Positions 37,758 to 46,546 of a stretch of 64,000 nucleotides of DNA are shown one piece after another. Both the position numbers and the translations under genes were made by a program. Position 1 is the stretch's first letter. Every line of letters begins with the position of its first letter. This DNA comes from Vibrio intestinalis (GTDB lineage: Bacteria > Pseudomonadota > Gammaproteobacteria > Enterobacterales > Vibrionaceae). The notes under the pieces are model-generated. The model saw only the letters and a program-made list of their open reading frames with translations. It had not been told where the DNA came from and searched no databases. Where the stretch lies: assembly GCF_025195085.2 (NCBI RefSeq), contig NZ_JANAVY020000006.1:1-64000 (forward strand), read 5' to 3'.

Positions 37758-38138
37758 ATGGATCCACTACAGCCCGTCTACAATGCCTATTTCAAAGCAC
37801 ACGATCGCTTTATTACCGATATGCCTGCTGATGGCTTTGAACCTGACGTTATTCAAGACTACATCCACTGGGCTCTGACACTTTCATCGTATTATGAGCC
37901 GGATGCCGAGTTTGAAAGTGTACTACTGTGCGAGCTTTATCTAAGAAAGCTCTACTTTCACATGCTTGATGCAATTCAAGACCCAACCCGCAGTCGTATC
38001 TTCCGCCGTGTTTGTCTAGACTCGATCCATACCCCACTACTTTGCCTAAAGCGTTTCTATTACCAATGGGACGATGGCGATATCAAGTTTCTCCACCTAC
38101 AACAACAACTACAGTGCGTACAAGCACCATTAGATTAA
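37758..38138 (+). CDS. Small Fur-regulated protein upstream of fumC (FagA-like by position)
   Basis: The 126-residue product begins MDPLQPVYNAYFKAHDRF and is helical, with no signal peptide. The ATG at 37758 follows GTGAGG; a GTG two codons upstream is an alternative. It lies directly after a perfect Fur box and 24 bases before fumC. In Pseudomonas a small gene, fagA, occupies the same place in a Fur-controlled fagA-fumC-sodA operon (established knowledge). Homology to FagA is suggested by position and size only. A cysteine near residue 58 and several His/Tyr residues do not form a known motif. Confidence 0.75.
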   Translation: MDPLQPVYNAYFKAHDRFITDMPADGFEPDVIQDYIHWALTLSSYYEPDAEFESVLLCELYLRKLYFHMLDAIQDPTRSRIFRRVCLDSIHTPLLCLKRFYYQWDDGDIKFLHLQQQLQCVQAPLD

Positions 38139-38162
38139 ACCAATGAAACAAAAGGATTCTTT

Positions 38163-39548
38163 ATGACACAGGAATTTCGTATTGAAACGGACAGTATGGG
38201 CGAAGTTAAAGTACCAAGTAACGCGCTTTATCAAGCTCAAACACAACGCGCGGTTGATAACTTCCATTTCAGCCAGCACAAAATGCCCGTTTCTTTTATC
38301 CAAGCCCTCGCCTACATTAAGCAAACAGCCGCATTAACCAATGCACAGCTAGGCCTGTTAGAGGGCGATATTGCGAATGCGATTGCCGACGCAGCCCAAG
38401 ACATTATCGAAGGTAAACACATCGAACATTTCCCCATTGACGTTTATCAAACCGGTTCGGGCACCAGCTCAAACATGAATGCCAATGAAGTGATCGCGAC
38501 CTTAGCGTCTGCGCAACTCGGTGGTGATGTTAACCCAAACGATCACGTCAATATGGGACAAAGCAGTAACGATGTTATCCCGACAGCGATACAAGTAAGC
38601 TCGGTGCTCAGCATCGAAAATCAGTTGCTGCCAGCATTTGATCACCTGATCAAGCAGCTTGAAACCAAGCGCGAACAAGTAGGCCAAAGTGTAAAGACAG
38701 GCCGCACTCACCTTATGGATGCGATGCCGATTACCTTTGATCAAGAGCTGGGCGGCTGGCAACATCAACTTGAACATGCCAAGCAATCTATTGAGCACAG
38801 CTTAAAAGCGGTGAAAGCGCTTGCGCAAGGAGGAACGGCAGTAGGTACAGGCATCAATGCCGATCCTCGCTTTGCAGCCGCTTTTGCCGATAACCTCACA
38901 CAAGCCACTCGCATTGAGTTTACCGCCAGTGACAACTTCTTCTTCAACTTGAGCAGTCAAGATGCCATTGTCGCGCTATCTGGCTCACTAAAAACCGCTG
39001 CCGTAGCAATTATGAAGATGTCGAATGATCTGCGTTGGATGAACTCTGGCCCACTGGCTGGTTTAGGTGAAATTGAACTGCAAGGGCTACAACCGGGATC
39101 ATCAATTATGCCGGGTAAAGTAAACCCTGTAATCCCTGAAGCAGCTGCGATGGCGGCCGCGCAAGTGATTGGCAATGACACCACCATCACTATTGGGGGC
39201 CAAGCGGGTAACTTCCAGCTAAATGTAATGCTGCCTGTAATTGCTCATAACATACTTGAGAGTATTGAATTACTTGCAAACAGCGCGACCGCTTTAGCAG
39301 ATAAAGCCATCGCAACCTTCACGGTACGTGAAGACAACCTACAGCTCGCGCTGGCGAAAAACCCAATACTGGTAACCGCGCTAAACCCTGTAATTGGTTA
39401 CCTAAAAGCCGCCGAGATTGCCAAGAAAGCCTATAAAGAAGGAAGAGAGATCATTGATGTCGCCGAGCAAGAGACCGAGCTTGATCGCGCTACATTAGAA
39501 CGCCTACTCGACCCTGCAAAACTGACCCAAGGTGGCGTAGCAGAGTAA
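38163..39548 (+). CDS. fumC: Class II fumarate hydratase, iron-independent
   Basis: The 461-residue enzyme converts fumarate to malate without an Fe-S cluster. GSSIMPGKVNP (about 312-322) holds the catalytic serine loop, TGSGTSSNMNANEVIA lies at about 100-115, and QTGRTHLMDAMPIT-type sequence (KTGRTHLMDAMPIT) at about 178-191. It follows the small Fur-controlled ORF by 24 bases. The logic fits replacing iron-dependent fumarases when iron is scarce or under oxidative stress. The start follows AAAGGATT. Confidence 0.96.
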   Translation: MTQEFRIETDSMGEVKVPSNALYQAQTQRAVDNFHFSQHKMPVSFIQALAYIKQTAALTNAQLGLLEGDIANAIADAAQDIIEGKHIEHFPIDVYQTGSGTSSNMNANEVIATLASAQLGGDVNPNDHVNMGQSSNDVIPTAIQVSSVLSIENQLLPAFDHLIKQLETKREQVGQSVKTGRTHLMDAMPITFDQELGGWQHQLEHAKQSIEHSLKAVKALAQGGTAVGTGINADPRFAAAFADNLTQATRIEFTASDNFFFNLSSQDAIVALSGSLKTAAVAIMKMSNDLRWMNSGPLAGLGEIELQGLQPGSSIMPGKVNPVIPEAAAMAAAQVIGNDTTITIGGQAGNFQLNVMLPVIAHNILESIELLANSATALADKAIATFTVREDNLQLALAKNPILVTALNPVIGYLKAAEIAKKAYKEGREIIDVAEQETELDRATLERLLDPAKLTQGGVAE

Positions 39549-39654
39549 CCTAGCCACAGAGTAAAAGTGTGGAACAGGGCGTGTTGATACTTGCAAAGTA
39601 AAATTGTCACGCCCTGATGTTGGCCTAAAAGCCTAATATTGCACTTTAGAAAGG

Positions 39655-39679
39655 AAGGCTTAGCTCAACGTTAAGCCTT
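39655..39679. terminator. Hairpin between fumC and the convergent L,D-transpeptidase gene
   Basis: AAGGCTTA (39655-39662) and TAAGCCTT (39672-39679) form the stem, with a weak U-run. A second inverted repeat, CAGGGCGTG/CACGCCCTG (39575-39583/39608-39616), with a long loop precedes it. Confidence 0.6.
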
Positions 39680-40584
39680 TAATTAATTAGCTTGGGAGGA
39701 ACAATCTCAACTGGAACGCCATTTTGCGCCAATATCACCGCTTTGGCTTTAGAGTCCGATTGTTGAGTGGCTTGCAGCCACCATTGCAGCTCTTGTGGCA
39801 GCTCCAATATTTTCTTACTGCCATCACTGCGTGTTAGCGGCTCATGAGCTTCAACAAACACGCTTCTATCAGGCTCTAACGCCACCTTGATCGGCTCATT
39901 GATCACCGTTACCTGCTCACCTAAATTAACCTGAGCAAACAACCAAGAGATATCTTTTGGATCCATACGAATACAGCCTGAGCTGACCCGTAACCCAATG
40001 CCAAAATCTTTATTGGTACCGTGGATAAGGTAATCGCCCACACCATAAGCTAAACGCAGCGCATACTCACCCAAAGGGTTATCTGGACCAGCAGGCACAA
40101 CCGCTGGCAGCTCTATCCCTTTCGCCAGATACTCTTTTCGGATTGAACTTGGCGGTGTCCAGGTTGGGTTTGGCCGCTTTTGACTGATAGTCGTGACCAT
40201 TTCTGGGGTATCACGACCCACACGACCAATGCCGACAGGGAAAATATGTACCTTATTAAGTTGTGGTTCAAAATAGTACAAGCGCAGCTCAGCCAAGTTG
40301 ATCACTATGCCTTTGCGCTGGACATTGGGCAGAATAACTTGAGTTGGAATCGTTAATACATACCCTTCTGGTGGCAAAAAGGGATCAATTCCTTGATTGG
40401 CCGCCATCAAAGAGAGAAAACCAACATCGTAATCTTTGGCGATATCAGCCAAGCTCTGGCCTTTTTCAACTTGGTGAAATTGAGTTCGCCCAACAATACT
40501 GCTGCCTTCTATGGGTAAGTCATAACTTTTCGCCCACACAGGTGCACTCATACAACAGACAATCATGAGCAGCTTTCGCAGCAT
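39679..40584 (-). CDS. L,D-transpeptidase with LysM domain (YbiS/ErfK family)
   Basis: The 301-residue periplasmic protein has a signal peptide (about 1-18), a LysM motif (about 36-81, FHQVEKGQSLADIAKDYDV) and a YkuD domain (about 93-216). The catalytic residues are H188 (LIHGTNKDFGIG) and C204 (SSGCIRMDP). Such enzymes make 3-3 crosslinks or attach lipoprotein to peptidoglycan. Its ATG is one base after the phrB stop (TAATATG), and its ribosome-binding AAGGAT lies in the phrB 3' end, so it is coupled to the light/photolyase operon, an unusual partnership. Confidence 0.92.
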   Translation of the reverse strand: MLRKLLMIVCCMSAPVWAKSYDLPIEGSSIVGRTQFHQVEKGQSLADIAKDYDVGFLSLMAANQGIDPFLPPEGYVLTIPTQVILPNVQRKGIVINLAELRLYYFEPQLNKVHIFPVGIGRVGRDTPEMVTTISQKRPNPTWTPPSSIRKEYLAKGIELPAVVPAGPDNPLGEYALRLAYGVGDYLIHGTNKDFGIGLRVSSGCIRMDPKDISWLFAQVNLGEQVTVINEPIKVALEPDRSVFVEAHEPLTRSDGSKKILELPQELQWWLQATQQSDSKAKAVILAQNGVPVEIVPPKLIN

Positions 40585-40585
40585 A

Positions 40586-41998
40586 TTAAAAATCCTTCGC
40601 TTGTTTAAACAGTTGCAAGGTTAGCGCCCTTTCGGTTTTGTGATCAACTATTGGCGATGGATATGACACGCTACTAACATTCGGCCATAGCCAAGGTTGA
40701 TGAATAAACTTATCGGGCACAGCTTCAAGCTCTGGTAGCCAATGGCGAATAAACGCCCCTTTAGCGTCAAATTTCTCACTTTGAGCCATTGGGTTAAAAA
40801 TCCTAAAATAGGGCTGAGCATCGCACCCCGTAGACGCACTCCACTGCCAACCACCGTTGTTAGCCGGATAGTCCCCATCAATCAAGTTAGCCATGAAATA
40901 GCGCTCACCATGATGCCAGTGAATATGCAGATGCTTGGTCAAAAAACTCGCCACAACCATACGTAAGCGATTATGCATCCAACCGGTCTGGTTTAACTGA
41001 CGCATCGCGGCATCTACAATCGGATAACCAGTCTTACCCTGCTGCCATGCAGCAAGCTTGTCAGGCTCGTGATGCCACTGAATATTATCCGCCCAGCTTA
41101 CAAAGTTATGCCCTTTTGAAAGTTTAGGCTCAAAGTGAATAAGGTGCTGATAGAAATCTCGCCAAACCAGCTCGCTTTGCCATATCTCACGGCCTGCACT
41201 GATTGGCGGTTGCTGACCATAATACAAACGTGCCAAACACTGACGAATAGACAAAGCACCTATAGCCAAATAAGGAGAGAGTTTGCTAGTACCAAACAAG
41301 GCCGGAAAATCACGCTGCTGATGATAGTCATCCACCGATTCGTTGCAAAAATCACGCAATAATTGTCGGATCGTTTTCGTGTCTGCCGGATAGGCTTGGC
41401 TCGACTTGCGTGGGTAATCAAAACTGCACTCAGGGCTATACCTAAGTTGGTGCTGGCGCAACTCATCAGACGATTCAACAACGCTTGGCTTGGAAACCAT
41501 CAATGGTTGAGCGGCGAAACGTGCTAAGTAAGCGCGTTTAAACGGCGTAAAGACTTTGAAGTATTGTTGCTGCTTATTAACGACTGAACCGGGTGGAAAC
41601 AGACATTTATCATGATGGCGAATCAACTCAATAGAAGTGGATGCGATGCTGCTTTTTAACTCTTCATCTCGCTGGCTTTCATTCCATTCATATTCTCGAT
41701 TCAAATGAATATGAGTGACATTCAGAGAGAGAGCTAGGCGTTGCAATGCTTCGACGCTGTCTGAAAAGGTATCCACTTGCAGGTACAATAACTCGATGTT
41801 AAGCAGGGCCAAATCTTGCTGCAAGCAGGCTAATCGACGAGCGACTAAATCTGCTTGAATCGGGGCTAGATCATGGCTTTGCCAGGTTTTAGGCGTGGCA
41901 ATATACACTGCTACAACTGGCTCACCTGTTTTGGTCGCTTCAATCAGAGCGCTATTGTCTTCTACTCTTAGATCGCGCCTAAACCAAACTAATCTCAT
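40586..41998 (-). CDS. phrB: Deoxyribodipyrimidine photolyase (class I CPD type)
   Basis: The 470-residue flavoprotein repairs cyclobutane pyrimidine dimers using blue light. It begins MRLVWFRRDLRVEDNSAL (antenna-binding domain). The FAD-domain blocks are GYPIVDAAMRQLNQTGWMHN and ANNGGWQWSASTGCDAQPYFRIFNP. It follows the MerR gene by 59 bases and precedes a coupled L,D-transpeptidase gene, probably one light-inducible operon. Confidence 0.95.
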   Translation of the reverse strand: MRLVWFRRDLRVEDNSALIEATKTGEPVVAVYIATPKTWQSHDLAPIQADLVARRLACLQQDLALLNIELLYLQVDTFSDSVEALQRLALSLNVTHIHLNREYEWNESQRDEELKSSIASTSIELIRHHDKCLFPPGSVVNKQQQYFKVFTPFKRAYLARFAAQPLMVSKPSVVESSDELRQHQLRYSPECSFDYPRKSSQAYPADTKTIRQLLRDFCNESVDDYHQQRDFPALFGTSKLSPYLAIGALSIRQCLARLYYGQQPPISAGREIWQSELVWRDFYQHLIHFEPKLSKGHNFVSWADNIQWHHEPDKLAAWQQGKTGYPIVDAAMRQLNQTGWMHNRLRMVVASFLTKHLHIHWHHGERYFMANLIDGDYPANNGGWQWSASTGCDAQPYFRIFNPMAQSEKFDAKGAFIRHWLPELEAVPDKFIHQPWLWPNVSSVSYPSPIVDHKTERALTLQLFKQAKDF

Positions 41999-42057
41999 AC
42001 GCTCGCCTTGTTATCTCGTTACTATTTTCTTTATGGCCAAACGACTATGAGGCATAA

Positions 42058-42861
42058 CTACTCAGTCACTGCCATCAAAGATGTAAGCAAATCATTGCTA
42101 ATCAGTTTATCGCCCAACCGTTCTGCTAAGCGGTTTAGCAATTTTACTTGGGTTGCTGAAGGGGCTTGAGAGCTGTGCAGAGCCAAATGAGTAAACTTGT
42201 CTATAGAAGGATGGTCAATCAAACCTGAAATATCCGATACCCCTTCAATCAAGCTGATATGTAGCCCTTGCTCAAGTAAGCTCAGCGACCACATTTTGGT
42301 GCTTAATGCACCTAGAACGTCAAAACTCACCACCAAGCATTTCCCTTTGTGTGCGGCTTTGTTTTCAGATTCAATGATCGCGCTAAGCTGAGCGCTGAAG
42401 ATTGACTGAATCAAACCAAAATGAAGGCTTCGCTGGCCTTTTTTCATCTGCTCAATCGCAGAAAAAACCGGATTAACGAATCGCGATTCAACAATATTCA
42501 ACGGGTACTCTTTAAAAACCGCTGCAACAATAGATTCAGCACGGTGACGACTCAGCTCCGCCAATGCCTGCAATAGCGGCTCTACCTCATCTAAGCGCGA
42601 GGTTTGCTCGGTCACTGATGCATTCAGATCACCACTTTCTAGCAGTCCTTTTACCTTGCCAATGGCCACGCCTTTTGCCAACCAAGCTTGAATCGCTTTG
42701 ATTTGCTCTAGATGTTGCTCTGTGTAAAGGCGGTGGCCTTTGTCTGTTCTTTGTGGCTGAATAATGTTGTAGCGGCGCTGCCAAGCACGGAGCGTAACTG
42801 GCTTCACACCAGTCAGCTCAGACACTTCTCGAATCGCATAAAGCTTGTTCTCACAATCCAT
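42058..42861 (-). CDS. MerR-family regulator of the photolyase operon, B12-domain-like region degenerate
   Basis: The 267-residue protein has an N-terminal MerR helix-turn-helix (YAIREVSELTGVKPVTLRAWQRRY, residues about 8-31, with the HRLYTEQHLEQI wing). A C-terminal part is placed like the cobalamin domain of CarH/LitR regulators. The His-containing E-x-x-H or D-x-H-x-x-G cobalamin motifs are not visible, so direct B12 photosensing is doubtful. It is encoded between the DUF523-DUF1722 gene (11-base overlap) and phrB. Comparable clusters in other proteobacteria are light-induced. Confidence 0.85.
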   Translation of the reverse strand: MDCENKLYAIREVSELTGVKPVTLRAWQRRYNIIQPQRTDKGHRLYTEQHLEQIKAIQAWLAKGVAIGKVKGLLESGDLNASVTEQTSRLDEVEPLLQALAELSRHRAESIVAAVFKEYPLNIVESRFVNPVFSAIEQMKKGQRSLHFGLIQSIFSAQLSAIIESENKAAHKGKCLVVSFDVLGALSTKMWSLSLLEQGLHISLIEGVSDISGLIDHPSIDKFTHLALHSSQAPSATQVKLLNRLAERLGDKLISNDLLTSLMAVTE

Positions 42862-43801
42862 AGCGTAGACGTAACTCCTGTGGATGAGGGTTAAAAAACG
42901 TTTGATGATTTAAGTAGTTAGATGGATAACGGCTCATATGATGTTTTAGAAGCACCAATGGTGCAAGTAGCGGGAGCACACCTACGCGATAATCATGAAT
43001 CGTTTGAGATAACTCCGCACGTTCCGACTTTTGTAAATTACGTTTGAAGTAACCCTGAATGTGCATCAATACATTGGTGTTGTTCTTACGACTTGCTCGG
43101 TGAGTCATGGCCGCCATCAAGCCATTACGGTAAATTTGGAAAAATTCATCCGGTTGGTAGTTTTTCACGTTAGCCACCAATTTACCCAGTGCTTTATATG
43201 ACTCAGGATGGTGCGCCATCAACGTCAGCTTATAACGAGAGTGGAACGCTACGATTTTTCCCGGAGTCGGCTCACCCGCCATTGATTGATAGAAGTCGTT
43301 CAAACAAAACACGCGAGCCACGAAGTTCTCTTTAAGAACCGGATCATTTAAACGGCCATCTTCTTCTATAGGCAACCAAGGCATCTGCTTCATCAATTGC
43401 TGGGTATACAAACCTACGCCATTGTTGTCGGCATTATGTTTACCATAAATTTTTACACGCTCCATGCCACAAGTCGGTGATTTCGCACAGACGATGTAAC
43501 CACATAAGTCTTGCTTAGCTAAACCATTAACACGCTGCTCAGCGTAATTCACCATGGTCGAGGTATGTTCTTTTGATGCATCCTTTGTCTCGACTAAAGC
43601 CACACGCTCTTTGTCTGAGATTAAGCGGATAGTCGGACGAGGCACAGGCATGCCAGATTCCACTTCCGGACAGATAGAAAGAAAGTCAAAATGGGTCGCT
43701 AACTCTTGATGAACAAAGCGACTACGCTTATGACCGCCATCAAATCGTACTTTCTCGCCCAACACACATGCACTTACGCCAACTTTAATTTTTGTATCCA
43801 T
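42851..43801 (-). CDS. DUF523-DUF1722 fusion protein (YbbK-YbgA type)
   Basis: The 316-residue protein joins an N-terminal DUF523 domain (VGVSACVLGEKVRFDGGHKR, with CAKSPTCGMERVKIYG) and a C-terminal DUF1722/YbgA domain (FHSRYKLTLMAHHPESYKAL). Proteins of this kind are frequent neighbours of phrB and MerR regulators; their biochemical role is unknown to me. Cysteines in SACVLG and SPTCGM may bind metal. It is the first gene of the operon. Confidence 0.9.
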   Translation of the reverse strand: MDTKIKVGVSACVLGEKVRFDGGHKRSRFVHQELATHFDFLSICPEVESGMPVPRPTIRLISDKERVALVETKDASKEHTSTMVNYAEQRVNGLAKQDLCGYIVCAKSPTCGMERVKIYGKHNADNNGVGLYTQQLMKQMPWLPIEEDGRLNDPVLKENFVARVFCLNDFYQSMAGEPTPGKIVAFHSRYKLTLMAHHPESYKALGKLVANVKNYQPDEFFQIYRNGLMAAMTHRASRKNNTNVLMHIQGYFKRNLQKSERAELSQTIHDYRVGVLPLLAPLVLLKHHMSRYPSNYLNHQTFFNPHPQELRLRYGL

Positions 43802-43825
43802 GGTAATTACTCCGCTCAGTAAAGG

Positions 43826-43906
43826 TGTACAAAATTAATATACGTATAAGTATTAGCACAAAGATCACGAGTTATACAAAAATAATTTACGTATAGGATT
43901 GTACAA
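43826..43906 (-). promoter_or_regulatory. Repeated MerR-operator-like elements upstream of the phrB operon
   Basis: TGTACAA and TATACGTA occur twice in opposite orientations: TGTACAA-N6-TATACGTA from 43826 and, on the other strand, TGTACAA-N3-TATACGTA ending at 43905. TATACGTATA (43839-43848) and TTGTACAA (43899-43906) are perfect palindromes. TGATCT and CGTATA, 17 bases apart on the minus strand (43867-43862, 43844-43839), could also be an ECF-type promoter. Which factor binds is not established. Confidence 0.45.
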
Positions 43907-43978
43907 GATACCTCTATTCAGAACTTTTTCATGGCTTAATCAATGAATTTGTCATGCAAATACAACTGATTGAATAGT

Positions 43979-43994
43979 TCGCAAACGTTTCCCG
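43979..43994. promoter_or_regulatory. PurR/CytR-type operator candidate upstream of deoD
   Basis: TCGCAAACGTTTCCCG resembles the LacI-family PurR consensus ACGCAAACGTTTGCGT. It lies about 185 bases before deoD and could also affect the divergent operon. Confidence 0.45.
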
Positions 43995-44179
43995 AATCGA
44001 TTGCATTACCACTTTCAACATAAATGGTTATCAACACCCATTTTCATGGCATAATCCGTATTTTTTGTGACGAGCTTCTCAAGGAATCCCGCCATATCTA
44101 GCTAGTATGGCTTCAACAGATTTATTGAAGTTCAACATAATTAGTAATCAGAACTTACTAACTCATTGGAGTAACGACT

Positions 44180-44890
44180 ATGGCAACCCCACACATTAAC
44201 GCTCAACCTGGTGATTTCGCAGAAACAGTTCTAATGCCAGGCGACCCACTACGCGCTAAATACATCGCAGAGACTTTCCTAGACGATGTTAAACAAGTAT
44301 GTGATGTACGTAATATGTTCGGTTACACAGGCACTTACAAAGGTAAAAAAGTATCTGTAATGGGCCATGGTATGGGTATCCCATCATGCTGTATCTACGT
44401 TCACGAACTGATCGCTGAGTACGGCGTGAAAAACGTAATCCGCGTAGGTAGCTGTGGTGCTGTACGTGACGACGTTAAACTAATGGACGTTGTTATCGGT
44501 ATGGGCGCGTCAACTGACTCTAAAGTTAACCGCATCCGCTTCAACAACCACGACTTCGCAGCAATCGCTGACTACGGTCTTCTAGAAGAAGCAGTAAACC
44601 AAGCGCGCGCTCAAGAAGTGCCAGTGAAAGTGGGTAACGTATTCTCTGCTGATCTTTTCTACACACCAGAAGCTGACATCTTCGAGAAGATGGAAAAACT
44701 AGGCATTCTAGGTGTTGATATGGAAGCAGCAGGTATCTACGGCGTAGCGGCTGACCTAGGCGCAAAAGCTCTGACAATCCTAACTGTTTCTGACCACATC
44801 ATCCGTGGTGAAAAACTAAGCTCAGAAGAGCGTCAAAAATCGTTCAACGATATGATGAAAGTGGCACTTGAAACTGCAATCAACATCTAA
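44180..44890 (+). CDS. deoD: Purine nucleoside phosphorylase, hexameric type
   Basis: The 236-residue enzyme splits purine (deoxy)nucleosides with phosphate. [20 protein letters not shown] starts exactly like DeoD (His4, Gly20 region). [16 protein letters not shown] and [10 protein letters not shown] are active-site blocks, and SDHIIRGE carries the catalytic Asp. A housekeeping deoD is normally with deoCAB, so this stand-alone gene may be the second Vibrio copy. The start follows TTGGAGTAACG. Confidence 0.96.
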   Translation: MATPHINAQPGDFAETVLMPGDPLRAKYIAETFLDDVKQVCDVRNMFGYTGTYKGKKVSVMGHGMGIPSCCIYVHELIAEYGVKNVIRVGSCGAVRDDVKLMDVVIGMGASTDSKVNRIRFNNHDFAAIADYGLLEEAVNQARAQEVPVKVGNVFSADLFYTPEADIFEKMEKLGILGVDMEAAGIYGVAADLGAKALTILTVSDHIIRGEKLSSEERQKSFNDMMKVALETAINI

Positions 44891-44903
44891 ACGTTTTACC
44901 TTC

Positions 44904-44928
44904 GCTGCCAAGAGTGCTTCTTGGCAGC
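44904..44928 (+). terminator. Hairpin after deoD
   Basis: GCTGCCAAG (44904-44912) and CTTGGCAGC (44920-44928) form a perfect 9-bp stem without a U-tract. Its position rules out a start codon at 44914 for the next gene. Confidence 0.6.
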
Positions 44929-44952
44929 CCAAATTATCCCGAGGGGGCGATT

Positions 44953-46422
44953 GTGACATCAGGCAACCTGCCTAAGGAAGCAAACGGGTTACAACTCAAC
45001 TTTTGTAAAACATTGGCGTGTGACAACTTTGGATTGAGCGATGCACAGCATTACATCGTGCAACATGCTAACCCTAAGCGACCTGCGATGGTTTGCCGCG
45101 AGTGTGGCGCTTTCCCCCCCTTACTTAACAACCAAGAAGTCCTCAACGAGTTACAACGTTTAAGACAGCTTCATTGCGAAGGCCTGCCTGCGTGTCGTAA
45201 CGAAGAGTGTGACTACTTTGGCCTTTCTGTTCATACCCACAAACACCTTTATCATGCCTTCGGCTACAGTGGCGATCGCCAACGTTATCGCTGCAAATGC
45301 TGCCAATCGACATTTGTTGATAAATGGTCAGGAATAAACAAAAAACTCGCTTTTCAAGAAAACCTCCTTGGTTTGCTCTTTATGGGCTACTCGGTGCGCG
45401 AGATTTGCCGCAAGTTAGAGATTAATCCAAAGACGTTTTACGACCACGTTGATCACATTGCCAGCCGCTGCCGTCGCAAGCTTGCGATGTTTGACGCACG
45501 ATGGGTAAACCATGCTGAGCGCTACGAGCTCGCTTCTCACTACATGCCTTTACAACCGAAAAGTAATAACGGCGTATTGTGGATTGCGACTGGTGAAGCC
45601 CACTCAGGTTATATCCTTTGCCAACATGTCAATTATTCGGCGGAAGAAGAGCCTGAAGGTGAAGTGGACCATAATCCATTTGAATCGCCAGCGCGCTTTG
45701 TTTCACGAGATCACTACTCAGAAGCGAACCAACCAACGCCTGAACCTTCACCCGTTTTGCGTGAAAGAATTGATCAGCAATACCAAACCATCTTGGCGCG
45801 CGGCAACGTAGAAGACCCAATGGGTAATCTCACCGTGTTCAATTACCCCTCTAAAGGGGCATTGATTCGTCCACCTTATACTTCCTACGCGCACTTCCTG
45901 CATGTGCTTGATATGTGCCAGCAAGAGCGGCAAGTTTCGATCTATTTGCCGCAAGACCCTGTGCTAAGATCTGCCGCTTTAAGTGTTTGTTTGCCGAGAA
46001 TTAAATCTGATTCGGTCGATTTAATGTACGTTGAAGAAGACGCAAATTGGCAACTGAATCGCAGTTTAGACAAAATTGATATTGTGCATATGGGTTGGTG
46101 GCGAGACCGCTGGGCTATCACCCAATCTGGCGCACAGGCTAAGGGTATCTGCTACCTTGCAGGCAGTAACAATAACCCACGCCTATGGTTAAACAAGGCC
46201 TCAATTAGAAAGATTGAGTTCTATCAACATCGATTCCAACTTTTGTTTGAGGGTTTCATCAACGAACCTCGTCGCAAATTACGTCCGGCAGGCCTGCTTC
46301 CAGTATTGGATATTTTTAGAGCATGGCATAATCTTTGCTACCAAGATAAGCAAGGAGCAACGGCAGCACAAAACCTTGGCTTAACACAATCGCCTTTGAC
46401 ACTGCGCCAACTCCTTTCATAA
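44953..46422 (+). CDS. Transposase-like zinc-ribbon/HTH protein, conserved in place
   Basis: About 489 residues. Three cysteine clusters form zinc ribbons: CKTLACDNFG and CRECGAF in the first ~60 residues, CRNEECDYFG at about 85, and CKCCQSTFV at about 120. This arrangement is like the N terminus of IS1- and ISL3-type transposases. A helix-turn-helix follows (GYSVREICRKLEINPKTFYDH). The C-terminal two thirds lack a clear DDE catalytic triad. The start is GTG at 44953 with GAGGGGG upstream. No inverted repeats, target duplication or second copy is seen, so it is probably a domesticated DNA-binding protein. From memory a similar protein follows deoD in V. cholerae. Confidence 0.75.
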   Translation: MTSGNLPKEANGLQLNFCKTLACDNFGLSDAQHYIVQHANPKRPAMVCRECGAFPPLLNNQEVLNELQRLRQLHCEGLPACRNEECDYFGLSVHTHKHLYHAFGYSGDRQRYRCKCCQSTFVDKWSGINKKLAFQENLLGLLFMGYSVREICRKLEINPKTFYDHVDHIASRCRRKLAMFDARWVNHAERYELASHYMPLQPKSNNGVLWIATGEAHSGYILCQHVNYSAEEEPEGEVDHNPFESPARFVSRDHYSEANQPTPEPSPVLRERIDQQYQTILARGNVEDPMGNLTVFNYPSKGALIRPPYTSYAHFLHVLDMCQQERQVSIYLPQDPVLRSAALSVCLPRIKSDSVDLMYVEEDANWQLNRSLDKIDIVHMGWWRDRWAITQSGAQAKGICYLAGSNNNPRLWLNKASIRKIEFYQHRFQLLFEGFINEPRRKLRPAGLLPVLDIFRAWHNLCYQDKQGATAAQNLGLTQSPLTLRQLLS

Positions 46423-46546
46423 TTATCATTAATGTGAAGTAGCCCATTAAACCGTCGATCCGATGCTGCTTTTTGTAGCGAATGACGTGCTGCTCTTCAT
46501 ATAATGCTTTTGTATTATCGCTGCAAGCTGTTAAGGAATTGATTCA

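Noticed and set aside
44914..44952. Start of the zinc-ribbon gene at the GTG at 44914
   Set aside because: It lies inside the deoD 3' hairpin; the GTG at 44953 has GAGGGGG directly upstream.
44953..46422. Active insertion sequence
   Set aside because: No terminal inverted repeats, target duplication, catalytic triad or second copy was seen.
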